From Burkholderiales bacterium (GTDB taxonomy: Bacteria > Pseudomonadota > Gammaproteobacteria > Burkholderiales > Usitatibacteraceae): a stretch of DNA of 64,000 bases. The DNA lies in NCBI GenBank assembly GCA_019634955.1, contig JAHCAK010000001.1:62001-126000 (forward strand). Reading direction: 5' to 3'. This document shows, in pieces, positions 36,484 through 45,163 of this stretch; positions within the stretch are counted from its first letter, which is position 1, and every line of letters begins with the position of its first letter. A model generated the notes under the pieces. That model was given only the letters and a program-made list of their open reading frames with translations. It had not been told where the DNA came from and did not search any database. Position numbers and translations under genes: made by a program.

Positions 36484-38574
36484 ATGCCTGCCCCGACCCG
36501 GCCGCCGTGGCGCCCGACCGCCCCCCTGCGGATCGGCGAGTTCCGGGCGCTTCCCGCCTCCAACGAGCTGGAGGGACCCGGCGGCACCGTCCGCCTGCGC
36601 CCGCTCCTCATGGACGTCCTCCTGCGCCTCGCCGCGCAGCCGGGCGAGGTCGTCCCGCGCGAGCGGCTGATCGAGGACGTCTGGCCGCGGCGCATGGTGA
36701 ACGACGAGGTGCTCTCGCGCGCCATCGCGGAGCTGCGGACCGCGCTGGGCGACGACCCGCGGCAGCCGCGCTACGTCGAGACGATCCCGAAGGCGGGCTA
36801 CCGGCTCGTGGCGGCCGTGGGCGAAGCCGCGCCGGCGCCGCCGCGGCCCGAAGCCCGGCCGGTGCGCGCCCGGCTCGTGGTCCTCGCCGTCGCCGTGGCC
36901 CTCGTCGCCGCGGGGGCGCTCACGCTGCACAAGACCGCGGCCCCCGCGCCGGCGCTCGCGGAGCGCATCGCCGCCGCGAAACCCCTCACGGCCGACCTCG
37001 CGCTCGAACTGGGCCCGCGCTTCTCGCCGGACGGGCAGCGCGTCGCCTTCGCCGTGGGCGAGGGGCTCGCCTTCCGCATCGCCGTGCAGCCCGCCGCGGG
37101 CGGCGCGCGCCGCCTCATCGGCGAGGAAGGGGCCACCCACCTCTCACCGGTGTTCTTCCCCGACGGCCGGCGGCTCGCCTACTGGCGGCAGCGCGAGGGC
37201 GACTGCGCCATCGTCGAGCACGACCTCGACTCGGGCCGCGAACGCCCGCTGCTGGGCTGCGCGATGCGACCGCGCTCGCGCTTCGACCTCTCGCCCGACG
37301 GCACGCGCCTGGCCGTCACCGCCACGGCCGCGACCGCGGTGCCGCCGGGCATCGTCCTGGTGGACATCGCTTCGGGCGCCGCGACCTCGCTCACCGTCAC
37401 CGCCCCCGGCGGCCAGGACGACCTCTACCCGCGCTTCAGCCCCGACGGCCGGCGCATCGCGTTCTTCCGCGGCACGGAGTCGCACCGGCGGCTGTGGATC
37501 GCGGAGACCGCCGACCCGGCGAGCGCGCGCGAGGCCCTGCCGATCGAGGGGCTCGCCTACGGCGCGGCGTGGCTCGCGCCCGAGGGCCCGCTCATCGTCG
37601 CGGCCGACTGGCTCGGGTTCCGGGCGCTCACCCTCGTGGACCTCGCCACGCACGAGGCACGGCTCCTGGGCGCGCGCGGCGCGCGCTTCCCGGATGCGAG
37701 CCCCGCGGGCGACCTCGCCTGGGAGAACGCGGTCTTCCGCGCCAACCTTCGGCTCGTCGATCCCGCGCGCGAGGACGCCCCGGCGCAGCCGCTCTGGCCC
37801 TCCACGCGCTACACCAACATGCCCGTCTTCTCGCCCGACGGCGGCCGGGTGGCGTTCGTCTCGAACCGGGACGGGCCCGAGGCGCTCTACGTTGCGGCCC
37901 TCGACGGCGAGGCCGCGCGGGTCTCGCCGCCGGGCGAGCACCGCTACATCCGCCCGCGCTGGGCGCCCGACGGCCGGGCGCTCTACGCCGTGCGCATTCC
38001 CGTGGGCGCGAAGCCCGCGCCGCAGGTGGCGGTGCGCGTCACGCTCGCCGACGGGCGCGAGGAAGCCCTCGAGGCGCTGGGCACGGCGATCAACGCCGTC
38101 TCCCCCTCCGCGGACGGGCAATGGCTCTACGCCGGCATCCTGGAAGGCGAGTCGATGCGCGTGGTGCGGGCGCCCGCCGCCGCGCCCGCCGCCCCGGAGC
38201 GCCTGCCGCTTCCCCCGGTGGCGGAGTTCCACCTCAACGCCACCCACCTCGCCTACACCCGGCCCGGCCGCACCGGCGCTTCCCTCTGCCGGCTGGCCGA
38301 CCTCGCCTGCGAGGCGCTCGACGTGCCGCTGGACGACGCCAACCGGTTCGACTGGGTGCTGGCGGCGCAAGCCCTCTACTACCCGGTGCCGGCGCCCGGC
38401 GGCCGGCGCCTCGCGCGTTACGATCTCGGGGCCCGGAAGCTCGCGTGGGTGAAGGACATCGCCCCCACGGCGAGCGGCCTCGCGCTGGCGGTGAGCCCGG
38501 ACGAGGCGCGGCTCGTGGTGTCGCGCCAGGATCCCCCCGCCATCGACCTCATGATCGCGCCTGCGCGGCGCTGA
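36484..38574 (+). CDS. ToxR/CadC-like membrane regulator with periplasmic propeller
   Basis: A 696-residue one-component membrane regulator. Residues about 15-112 form an OmpR-type winged helix (MDVLLRLAAQPGEVVPRERLIEDVWP, then YVETIPKAGYRLVA). One transmembrane helix follows (about 131-148). The rest is a TolB/PD40-type propeller with about six xxFSPDGxxxAF motifs, expected in the periplasm. The family senses envelope or extracellular signals and binds DNA from the membrane. It is divergent from the secreted propeller gene (135-nt gap), which is its most likely target. Confidence 0.83.
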   Translation: MPAPTRPPWRPTAPLRIGEFRALPASNELEGPGGTVRLRPLLMDVLLRLAAQPGEVVPRERLIEDVWPRRMVNDEVLSRAIAELRTALGDDPRQPRYVETIPKAGYRLVAAVGEAAPAPPRPEARPVRARLVVLAVAVALVAAGALTLHKTAAPAPALAERIAAAKPLTADLALELGPRFSPDGQRVAFAVGEGLAFRIAVQPAAGGARRLIGEEGATHLSPVFFPDGRRLAYWRQREGDCAIVEHDLDSGRERPLLGCAMRPRSRFDLSPDGTRLAVTATAATAVPPGIVLVDIASGAATSLTVTAPGGQDDLYPRFSPDGRRIAFFRGTESHRRLWIAETADPASAREALPIEGLAYGAAWLAPEGPLIVAADWLGFRALTLVDLATHEARLLGARGARFPDASPAGDLAWENAVFRANLRLVDPAREDAPAQPLWPSTRYTNMPVFSPDGGRVAFVSNRDGPEALYVAALDGEAARVSPPGEHRYIRPRWAPDGRALYAVRIPVGAKPAPQVAVRVTLADGREEALEALGTAINAVSPSADGQWLYAGILEGESMRVVRAPAAAPAAPERLPLPPVAEFHLNATHLAYTRPGRTGASLCRLADLACEALDVPLDDANRFDWVLAAQALYYPVPAPGGRRLARYDLGARKLAWVKDIAPTASGLALAVSPDEARLVVSRQDPPAIDLMIAPARR

Positions 38575-38581
38575 TCGCGCG

Positions 38582-38610
38582 GGAAGACCCCCTGCGGGGG
38601 TAATCCTTCC
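38582..38610 (+). other. Hairpin after the regulator gene
   Basis: GGAAG-ACCCCC-TGC-GGGGGT-aat-CCTTCC forms a stem with a small bulge 8 nt after the regulator stop. There is no T run, so termination is doubtful. Confidence 0.4.
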
Positions 38611-38662
38611 GCGCCCCCGGGCCGCCCCATCCGGGCGATCGCGGCCGCCCTCCCGCCCCTGA

Positions 38663-38668
38663 TAAAAT
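38663..38668 (+). promoter_or_regulatory. Putative -10 for fba
   Basis: TAAAAT within GATAAAAT, 45 nt before the fba ATG, giving a leader of about 38 nt with a good GGAGGA ribosome site. The same octamer occurs before tkt. Confidence 0.45.
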
Positions 38669-38713
38669 TGCAGTTTCGCTCCCCTGTCCCGCCCGCCCCC
38701 CTCCGGAGGAACC

Positions 38714-39778
38714 ATGGCACTCGTATCGATGCGTCAACTGCTGGACCACGCGGCCGAGCACGGCTACGGCCTTCCCGCCTTCAACGTGAACAACCTGGAG
38801 CAGGTGCAGGCGATCATGGAGGCCGCGGCCGAGACCGACAGCCCGGTGATCATGCAGGCCTCCGCGGGCGCCCGGAAGTACGCCGGCGAGACCTTCCTCA
38901 AGTACCTGATCGAGGCGGCCGTGAAGTCCTACCCGAACACGCCCGTGGCGATGCACCAGGACCACGGCCAGTCCCCCGCCGTGTGCGAGGGCGCGATCAA
39001 GCTGGGCTTCTCCAGCGTGATGATGGACGGCTCGCTCGAGGCCGACGGCAAGACCATCTCCAGCTACGAGTACAACGTGAACGTGACGAAGCAGGTCGTC
39101 GACATGGCGCACCGCCTCGGCGTCTCCGTCGAGGGCGAGCTGGGCTGCCTCGGGTCGCTCGAGACCATGAAGGGCGACAAGGAGGACGGCCACGGGACGG
39201 ACGCGACGATGACCCGCGACATGCTCCTCACGGACCCCGAGCAGGCCGCCGACTTCGTGAAGAAGACGGGCGTGGACGCGCTCGCCATCGCCATCGGCAC
39301 CTCCCACGGCGCCTACAAGTTCACCCGCAAGCCCACCGGCGACATCCTCGCCATCGACCGCATCAAGGCGATCCACGCGCGCATCCCCAACACGCACCTG
39401 GTGATGCACGGCTCGTCCTCGGTGCCGCAGGACCTGCTCGCCATCATCCGCGAGCACGGCGGCGAGATGAAGGAGACCTACGGCGTGCCCGTCGAGGAGA
39501 TCCAGGAGGGCATCAAGCACGGCGTGCGCAAGGTGAACATCGACACCGACATCCGCCTCGCCATGACGGCCGCGGTGCGCAAGTTCCTCGCCACCAACCG
39601 CAGCGCCTTCGACCCGCGCGACTACCTCAAGCCCGCGCGCGCCGCCGCCAAGGAGATCTGCAAGCAGCGCTACCAGCAGTTCGGCTGCGCCGGCATGGGC
39701 TCGAAGCTCCAGCCGATCGCGCTGGAGAAGATGGCCGACCGTTACGCGAAGGGCGAGCTCAAGGCCGTGGTCGTCTGA
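38714..39778 (+). CDS. fba: Fructose-bisphosphate aldolase class II
   Basis: A 354-residue zinc-dependent aldolase of the Calvin-cycle/CbbA type. Zinc-ligand and catalytic segments are visible: [42 protein letters not shown] and MHGSSSVPQ. It condenses triose phosphates to fructose 1,6-bisphosphate and, in the cycle, may also form sedoheptulose 1,7-bisphosphate. GGAGGA precedes the ATG. purC starts 2 nt after the stop. Confidence 0.95.
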   Translation: MALVSMRQLLDHAAEHGYGLPAFNVNNLEQVQAIMEAAAETDSPVIMQASAGARKYAGETFLKYLIEAAVKSYPNTPVAMHQDHGQSPAVCEGAIKLGFSSVMMDGSLEADGKTISSYEYNVNVTKQVVDMAHRLGVSVEGELGCLGSLETMKGDKEDGHGTDATMTRDMLLTDPEQAADFVKKTGVDALAIAIGTSHGAYKFTRKPTGDILAIDRIKAIHARIPNTHLVMHGSSSVPQDLLAIIREHGGEMKETYGVPVEEIQEGIKHGVRKVNIDTDIRLAMTAAVRKFLATNRSAFDPRDYLKPARAAAKEICKQRYQQFGCAGMGSKLQPIALEKMADRYAKGELKAVVV

Positions 39779-39780
39779 CC

Positions 39781-40656
39781 ATGGACCTCTTCGAGTCGAG
39801 CATCCGGAGCCTGCCGCTCGTCGCGCGCGGCAAGGTGCGCGACATCTACGCGGTGGGCGAGGACAAGCTGCTGCTGGTCGCCACCGACCGGCTGAGCGCC
39901 TACGACGTGATCATGCCCACGCCGATCCCGGAGAAGGGCCGCGTCCTCACGGAGGTGGCCAACTTCTGGTTCGCGAAGCTCGCGCCCATCGTGCCCAACC
40001 ACCTCACCGGCATCGACCCGGAGAGCGTGGTGGCCCCGGGGGAGCGCGAGCAGGTGCGCGGGCGCGCCGTCGTGGTGAAGAAGCTCGCGACGCTGCCCAT
40101 CGAGGCGGTGGTGCGCGGCTACCTCGAGGGCTCCGGCTGGAAGGAGTACCGCGAGACGCAGTCGGTGTGCGGCATCCGCCTCCCGCCGGGGCTGCAGCGC
40201 GCCTCCAAGCTCCCGCAGCCCATCTTCACGCCGGCCACCAAGGAGCAGGCCGGCACCCACGACGAGAACATCACCTTCGAGCGGATGGCGCAGATCGTGG
40301 GCGAGGCGCGGGCGGCCGAGGTGCGCGACGTGGCGATCCGCCTCTACGTGGCCGCGGCCGAGTTCGCGCTCGCGAAGGGCATCATCATCGCCGACACCAA
40401 GTTCGAGTTCGGCACCGACGCGGCCGGGCGGCTGCACCTCATCGACGAGGCGCTCACGCCGGATTCCTCGCGCTTCTGGCCGCTCGACAGCTACAAGGTC
40501 GGCGAGAGCCCCGAGAGCTTCGACAAGCAGTACATCCGCAACTGGCTCGACTCCATCGGCTTCAAGCGCACGCCCCCGGCGCCGCCGGTGCCGGCGGAGG
40601 TCGCGATGCGCACTTCCGAAAAGTACCAGGAGGCGCTCCGGCGGCTGGCCGCATGA
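39781..40656 (+). CDS. purC: Phosphoribosylaminoimidazole-succinocarboxamide synthase
   Basis: A 291-residue SAICAR synthase of purine biosynthesis. Motifs include [45 protein letters not shown] and IADTKFEFG. The ATG at 39781 is two bases after the fba stop, the usual fba-purC pairing in betaproteobacteria. The stop overlaps the next start (ATGA). purE and purK, which often follow, are not found here. Confidence 0.95.
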   Translation: MDLFESSIRSLPLVARGKVRDIYAVGEDKLLLVATDRLSAYDVIMPTPIPEKGRVLTEVANFWFAKLAPIVPNHLTGIDPESVVAPGEREQVRGRAVVVKKLATLPIEAVVRGYLEGSGWKEYRETQSVCGIRLPPGLQRASKLPQPIFTPATKEQAGTHDENITFERMAQIVGEARAAEVRDVAIRLYVAAAEFALAKGIIIADTKFEFGTDAAGRLHLIDEALTPDSSRFWPLDSYKVGESPESFDKQYIRNWLDSIGFKRTPPAPPVPAEVAMRTSEKYQEALRRLAA

Positions 40657-41258
40657 GGCGGCGCGCGGTCCTGCTCGACATGGGCGGGGTGCTGGTGGAG
40701 CTGGGGGGGGAGAAACCCTTCCTCGACATGATCGGCGGCGGCATGCAGGCCGACGAGATGTGGCGGCGCTGGCTCGCCTCGCCCGCCGTGCGCGCGCACG
40801 AGACGGGGCGCATGGGCACCCCCGAGTTCGCGGAAGCGGCCGTGCGCGAGTTCGGCCTCTCGCTCGCCCCCGGGGAATTCCTCGACCACTTCCGCGGCTG
40901 GCTGCAGGGCCCCTACGAGGGCGTCCACGACCTGCTGGACGAGCTCGCCGCGCGGCACCGCACGGCCATCCTCACCAACATCAGCGCCGTGCACTGGCCC
41001 ATCGCGCAGGGCTACGGGATCTTCGAGCGCGTCGAGCGCGTGATCGCTTCCCACCAGGTGGGCGCCATCAAGCCCGACCGCGAGTTCTTCGAGATCGCGC
41101 TGGCGGAGCTGGGTGCGGCGCGGGAGGAGGCAGTCTTCATCGACGACAACGTGGTGAACGTGGAGGGCGCACGCGCCGCGGGGCTGGAGGCCCACGTGGC
41201 ACGCGGCATCGGCGAGACGCGCGACTGCCTGCGCGCGCTGGGGCTGCTCGGCGCCTAG
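40653..41258 (+). CDS. HAD-family hydrolase (YihX-like)
   Basis: A 201-residue HAD hydrolase. Motif I is [11 protein letters not shown], in which the usual second aspartate of DxD is replaced by Gly, as in the epoxide-hydrolase-N/YihX branch. Motif II is ILTNIS, the lysine is in [11 protein letters not shown] and motif IV is [13 protein letters not shown]. coli YihX acts on glucose 1-phosphate, but the substrate here is not known. The ATG overlaps the purC stop, and the TAG stop shares bases with the hydrolase stop opposite (CTAG, 41255-41258). Confidence 0.82.
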   Translation: MRRRAVLLDMGGVLVELGGEKPFLDMIGGGMQADEMWRRWLASPAVRAHETGRMGTPEFAEAAVREFGLSLAPGEFLDHFRGWLQGPYEGVHDLLDELAARHRTAILTNISAVHWPIAQGYGIFERVERVIASHQVGAIKPDREFFEIALAELGAAREEAVFIDDNVVNVEGARAAGLEAHVARGIGETRDCLRALGLLGA

Positions 41259-41998
41259 CGCAGCACCGACCCGAGCCAGTCCGAGACCGTCCGCGCCAGC
41301 TCGTCCTCGCGCCCGGCGTAGAAGTGGTCGGCCCCGGCGATCATCGCCTGGCGCGACCCCTCGGGCGCCATCCCGACCGTGATGCGCCGCCGCCACGCCG
41401 CCGAGACGCTCGGCTCCAGGTCGCGCTCGCCGTAGACGTCGAGGATCGGGCGCGGGCTCCCCCAGGTGGCGAGGCTGTAGCCGCCGGTGAGCCCGAGGCA
41501 GGCCCAGGCGGCGAAGGGCGAGCGCTCCACCGTGTCGAAGTACTCGTTCGCCATCCACGAGCCCAGGCTGTGCGTGACGAGCGCGATCTTCTTTTCGCCG
41601 CGCGCCTCGAGCCACGCCGCGGCGCGCGCGATGCGGTCGATCGCCTCGGGGAAGAGCGCGGGGTAGTACGCCTCCGACCGGGCGTCGGCCGCCTGCACCG
41701 GCATCTGCACCGAGAGCGTGGTCCACCCGAGGTCCGTGAGCTTCGATCGCAGCACGCCGATCACGCCATGGTCCGGGTGCACGCCGATCCCGTGGACGAT
41801 GACCACCGCGCCCTTCGGCTTGGCCGCCGGCGCGTGGATGGCGAGGTAGCGGCGGCCCGCCGCGGTCTCGAGCCACACGGCATCCCCCACCACCAGCCCG
41901 GGCACCACCTCGTCGGCCCACCGCTTCTCGCGCGCGTAGTCCTGCGCGGCCGCCGGAAGGGCGGCCAGCAGGGCCAGCAATGCGAGCCTCGCGAGCAT
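41255..41998 (-). CDS. Secreted alpha/beta-hydrolase-like protein (DUF3530-type)
   Basis: A 247-residue protein with a signal peptide (cleavage near AAA/AQD, about residue 19) and an alpha/beta-hydrolase fold. The oxyanion region is VVIVHGIGVHPDHG, the nucleophile elbow is VTHSLGSW and a late histidine is in GADHFYAG. This fits the DUF3530 family of periplasmic proteins of unknown substrate. It is divergent from terC with about 30-40 nt between starts, and a TATTCT on the minus strand (42006-42011) is 7 nt before its ATG. Confidence 0.78.
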   Translation of the reverse strand: MLARLALLALLAALPAAAQDYAREKRWADEVVPGLVVGDAVWLETAAGRRYLAIHAPAAKPKGAVVIVHGIGVHPDHGVIGVLRSKLTDLGWTTLSVQMPVQAADARSEAYYPALFPEAIDRIARAAAWLEARGEKKIALVTHSLGSWMANEYFDTVERSPFAAWACLGLTGGYSLATWGSPRPILDVYGERDLEPSVSAAWRRRITVGMAPEGSRQAMIAGADHFYAGREDELARTVSDWLGSVLR

Positions 41999-42005
41999 GC
42001 GTGAG

Positions 42006-42011
42006 AGAATA
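42006..42011 (-). promoter_or_regulatory. Putative -10 for the secreted hydrolase (possible leaderless start)
   Basis: TATTCT on the minus strand ends 7 nt before the ATG at 41998, with no Shine-Dalgarno sequence between. Confidence 0.35.
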
Positions 42012-42028
42012 CACGCCCGGCCCCCCGG

Positions 42029-42784
42029 ATGGCATCCATGGAATTCCTCACCTTCGCCTGGGTCACGAACCCCGAGATCTGGCTGTCGCTCGTCACGCTC
42101 TCGGCGCTCGAGATCGTGCTCGGGATCGACAACCTCGTCTTCATCGCGATCCTCACGGGGCGGCTGCCGGCGCACCAGCGCGCCCTCGGCCGCCGCGTAG
42201 GCCTCGCGCTCGCGCTCATCACGCGGCTCATGCTCCTCGCGACGCTCGCGTGGATCGTGGGCCTCGTGGAGCCCGTGTTCACCGTGGCCGGCAAGGCCTT
42301 CTCGTGGCGCGACATGATCCTCATCGGCGGCGGCCTATTCCTCCTCTGGAAGGCGACCGTCGAGATCCACGAGATGGTGGAGAAGGAGGAGGACGAGCCC
42401 GACAGCCCGCAAGGCGCGGCGGGCGCGACCTTCCGCGGCGTCGTGCTGCAGATCGCCGTGATCGACATCATCTTCTCGCTCGATTCCGTCATCACCGCCG
42501 TGGGCATGGCCGACCAGCTCTGGGTGATGGTGACGGCGGTGGTGATCGCGATGATCATCATGATCATCGCCGCCAACCCGCTCGCGGAGTTCGTCTCCAC
42601 GCACCCGACGGTGAAGATGCTCGCGCTCGCCTTCCTGCTGCTCATCGGCGTGATCCTCATCGCCGACGGCCTCGGCCTGCACGTGCCCAAGGGCTACATC
42701 TACTTCGCGCTCGCCTTCTCGGTGGCCGTGGAGACGCTCAACCACTTCGTCCGCCGTCGCCGCAAGCGGCTGAAGGGCGCCTGA
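42029..42784 (+). CDS. TerC-family integral membrane protein
   Basis: A 251-residue inner-membrane protein with about seven transmembrane helices. The TerC signature is strong: LSALEIVLGIDNLVFIAILTGRLP and VLQIAVIDIIFSLDSVITAVGMA, with conserved acidic residues inside helices. Relatives include Alx/TerC proteins linked to manganese export, tellurite resistance or metal loading of exported enzymes. No yybP-ykoY (Mn) riboswitch is visible in the short leader. An ATG at 42038 (MEFLTF) is an equally good start. Confidence 0.88.
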   Translation: MASMEFLTFAWVTNPEIWLSLVTLSALEIVLGIDNLVFIAILTGRLPAHQRALGRRVGLALALITRLMLLATLAWIVGLVEPVFTVAGKAFSWRDMILIGGGLFLLWKATVEIHEMVEKEEDEPDSPQGAAGATFRGVVLQIAVIDIIFSLDSVITAVGMADQLWVMVTAVVIAMIIMIIAANPLAEFVSTHPTVKMLALAFLLLIGVILIADGLGLHVPKGYIYFALAFSVAVETLNHFVRRRRKRLKGA

Positions 42785-42797
42785 GGAACGCCGCCGC

Positions 42798-43928
42798 ATG
42801 AAGACCCGCATCGATCCCCGCGTGCTCACGCGCGAGCTGCTCGCCTTCAACACGATCAACCCGCCCGGGATGGAGCGCGCCTGCGCCCGCCACCTCGGGG
42901 CCATCCTCGAGGCGGCGGGCTTCCGCACCGCCTACCACGAGTTCGCCGAGGCGCGGACGACCCTCGTCGCCGAGATCGGCGGCGACGCGGAACGCCCGCC
43001 CATCTGCTTCACCGGCCACATCGACACCGTGCCGCTGGGCGCCAAGCCCTGGACGAAGGACGCCTTCGCGGGCGAGACCGACGGCGACCGGCTCTACGGC
43101 CGCGGCTCGACCGACATGAAGAGCGGCATCGCCGCGTTCGTCGCGGCGGCGGTGGAGCTTGCGCCGCGGCTCGCGCGCAGCCCCGGCGTGGTGCTGGTCA
43201 TCACCGCGAGCGAGGAGGTGGGCTGCGAGGGCGCGCGCCACCTCGCCGAGCACAAGCTCCTCGACCGCGCCGGCGCCATCGTCGTGGCCGAGCCCACGGC
43301 CAACTACCCGTTCGTCGGCCACAAGGGGCTCGTGTGGTTCGAGATCGAGACCACGGGCGTCACCGCCCACGGCTCCATGCCGGAGGTGGGCGACAACGCC
43401 ATCAACAAGATGGCGCGCGTGATCGGCGACCTCGAGTCGTTCCGCTTCCCGGTGGAGTCGCACCCCGTGATGGGGAGCCCCACGCTCAACGTGGGCACCA
43501 TCCGCGGCGGCCTCAACACCAACTCCGTGCCGGATTCCGCCAAGATCACGGTCGACGTGCGCACCGTCCCCGGCATCGACCACGGCCACCTCTGCCACTC
43601 GCTCGAGCGCCTGCTCGCGCCGCGCGAGGCGCGCGTGAGGACGATCGTCGACACGCCCTCGCTGTACACGGAGCCGGAGAACGAGTGGGTGCAGGAAGTC
43701 TTCGAGGTGTGCTCGACCTTCCTCGACGGCCGCCCGGACCCGAAGACCATCACCTTCTCCACCGACGGGGCGTGGCTCAAGCCCGGCTACGGCGGCCCGC
43801 CGGCCGTGATCCTCGGCCCCGGCGAGCCGAAGCTCGCGCACCAGACGGACGAGTGGTGCTCGATGGCGCGGATCGAGCAGTCGGTCGACGCCTTCGCGAC
43901 GCTCATGCGCCGCTGGTGCGGCGTCTAG
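42798..43928 (+). CDS. M20-family deacylase/peptidase (ArgE/DapE type)
   Basis: A 376-residue metallopeptidase-family enzyme. Metal ligands are seen in FTGHIDTVP, GRGSTDMKSGIAA, ASEEVGCEG and, near the C-terminus, LAHQTDEWC. A dimerisation domain lies in the middle (GVTAHGSMPEVGDNAIN). The family hydrolyses amide bonds, for example acetylornithine (ArgE) or succinyl-diaminopimelate (DapE); ArgE is the nearest guess but the substrate is open. GAGGAA precedes the ATG, 13 nt after terC. Confidence 0.85.
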   Translation: MKTRIDPRVLTRELLAFNTINPPGMERACARHLGAILEAAGFRTAYHEFAEARTTLVAEIGGDAERPPICFTGHIDTVPLGAKPWTKDAFAGETDGDRLYGRGSTDMKSGIAAFVAAAVELAPRLARSPGVVLVITASEEVGCEGARHLAEHKLLDRAGAIVVAEPTANYPFVGHKGLVWFEIETTGVTAHGSMPEVGDNAINKMARVIGDLESFRFPVESHPVMGSPTLNVGTIRGGLNTNSVPDSAKITVDVRTVPGIDHGHLCHSLERLLAPREARVRTIVDTPSLYTEPENEWVQEVFEVCSTFLDGRPDPKTITFSTDGAWLKPGYGGPPAVILGPGEPKLAHQTDEWCSMARIEQSVDAFATLMRRWCGV

Positions 43929-43933
43929 GGGCG

Positions 43934-45163
43934 ATGGGCGCGGAGGGCGGCACGGCGCAGCGCGCGGCCGCGTTCTTCCTCGCGGCGGCGCTCTTCGTCC
44001 TGCCGTTCACCTCCAGCGTCGCGCTGCGCAACGGCTTCATGGCGCTCGCGGCGGCTTGCCTGCTGTGGGCGGCTTTCCGCGGCGGCCTCGCGCGCCCGCG
44101 CCTGCCCCCGTGGCGCGTGCTGGCGCCCATGCTCGCGTGGGGGGCGTTCTGCGTCGCCTCCGTCGCGTGGAGCAACGACCCGGCCTACACGCGGTCCGAG
44201 CTGCGCCCCGAGCTCCTGTACCCCTTCGCCGCATTCCTGCTCTTCCACGCCGCCACGCCCGACGCGCGCGCGCTGGACCGCTGGGCTTGGATCGCCGTCG
44301 CGGGGCTCGCGGCGCTGGCGCTCGCCGCCGTCGCACAGAGGGCGCTCGAGGGCGCGTGGGACCCGAAGCGCTGGCACGGCGACGTGGGGAGCTTCGCGAC
44401 GCACACCGTGCTCGCGCTGCCGCTGCTCGCCTGGGCCTTCCTTCGGGCGCCGGGCGGAAGCCTTGCGCCGCGCGCCGGGCTCGTGGCGACGGCAGCCCTC
44501 ACGCTGCTGGTCACCTCGTGGAACGACAACCGCATCGCCTGGATCGCGTTCGCGGGCATGGCGTTGCTCGCGGCCGCGCTCTGCGCCCCGGCCCTGCCGC
44601 GGCCGGCGCGCATGCGGGTGGCCGGCGCGGCACTTCTCGCCACCGCCGCCTTCGGCGCGCTCTTCGCCCTCTCGCTCGAGAGCCGCACGGAAAAGCTGCA
44701 GGGCACGGAGCGCGAGGCGGAAGCGCGCTTCGAGCGCGACCCGCGGCTCGCCATCTGGCGCTTTTCCGCCGACCGCGTGGCCGAGGCGCCGTGGATCGGC
44801 CACGGCTTCGGGCGCGGCATCCTGCGCCACGAGATCCGAGCCGGCACCGTGCCGGGCGTGGACAACCCGCTCTACGGCCACGCGCACAACACCGTGGTGA
44901 ACGTGGCGTTGCAGGGCGGCGTCGCGGGGCTGGCCCTCTTCGCGTGGCTGGTCGCGGCGGTGGTGCGCGAGCTGGCCGCGGGCCTACGCGAGGCGCCACC
45001 GCGCCGCCACGTGGCGGTGCTGGGGCTCGTGCTCGTGGCGGGCTTCGCCCTGCGCAACATGACGGACGACTTCCTCGTGCGCCACAACGCCGTGCTCGCG
45101 TGGGCGCTGGCGGGGGCGCTGCTGGGGGCAATGCGGCCTACTTCCGCCAGAACGCCGGCGTGA
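43934..45163 (+). CDS. O-antigen ligase-like membrane protein
   Basis: A 409-residue membrane protein with about ten hydrophobic segments and a large periplasmic loop in the second half, as in the WaaL/O-antigen ligase (Wzy_C) family. The loop contains IGHGFGRGI and GHAHNTVVNVALQGG; the His before the last helices matches the catalytic histidine region of WaaL. It may attach O-antigen to lipid A-core or ligate another polymer. The end overlaps the convergent trkH by 26 nt. The ATG at 43934 lies 5 nt after the previous stop. Confidence 0.82.
   Translation: MGAEGGTAQRAAAFFLAAALFVLPFTSSVALRNGFMALAAACLLWAAFRGGLARPRLPPWRVLAPMLAWGAFCVASVAWSNDPAYTRSELRPELLYPFAAFLLFHAATPDARALDRWAWIAVAGLAALALAAVAQRALEGAWDPKRWHGDVGSFATHTVLALPLLAWAFLRAPGGSLAPRAGLVATAALTLLVTSWNDNRIAWIAFAGMALLAAALCAPALPRPARMRVAGAALLATAAFGALFALSLESRTEKLQGTEREAEARFERDPRLAIWRFSADRVAEAPWIGHGFGRGILRHEIRAGTVPGVDNPLYGHAHNTVVNVALQGGVAGLALFAWLVAAVVRELAAGLREAPPRRHVAVLGLVLVAGFALRNMTDDFLVRHNAVLAWALAGALLGAMRPTSARTPA

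Noticed and set aside
38582-38610. Hairpin after the ToxR/CadC-like gene as a terminator
   Set aside because: The stem is good but lacks a T tract, so it is listed only as a hairpin.
42000-42030. yybP-ykoY manganese riboswitch before terC
   Set aside because: The gap is only about 30 nt, far too short for the element.
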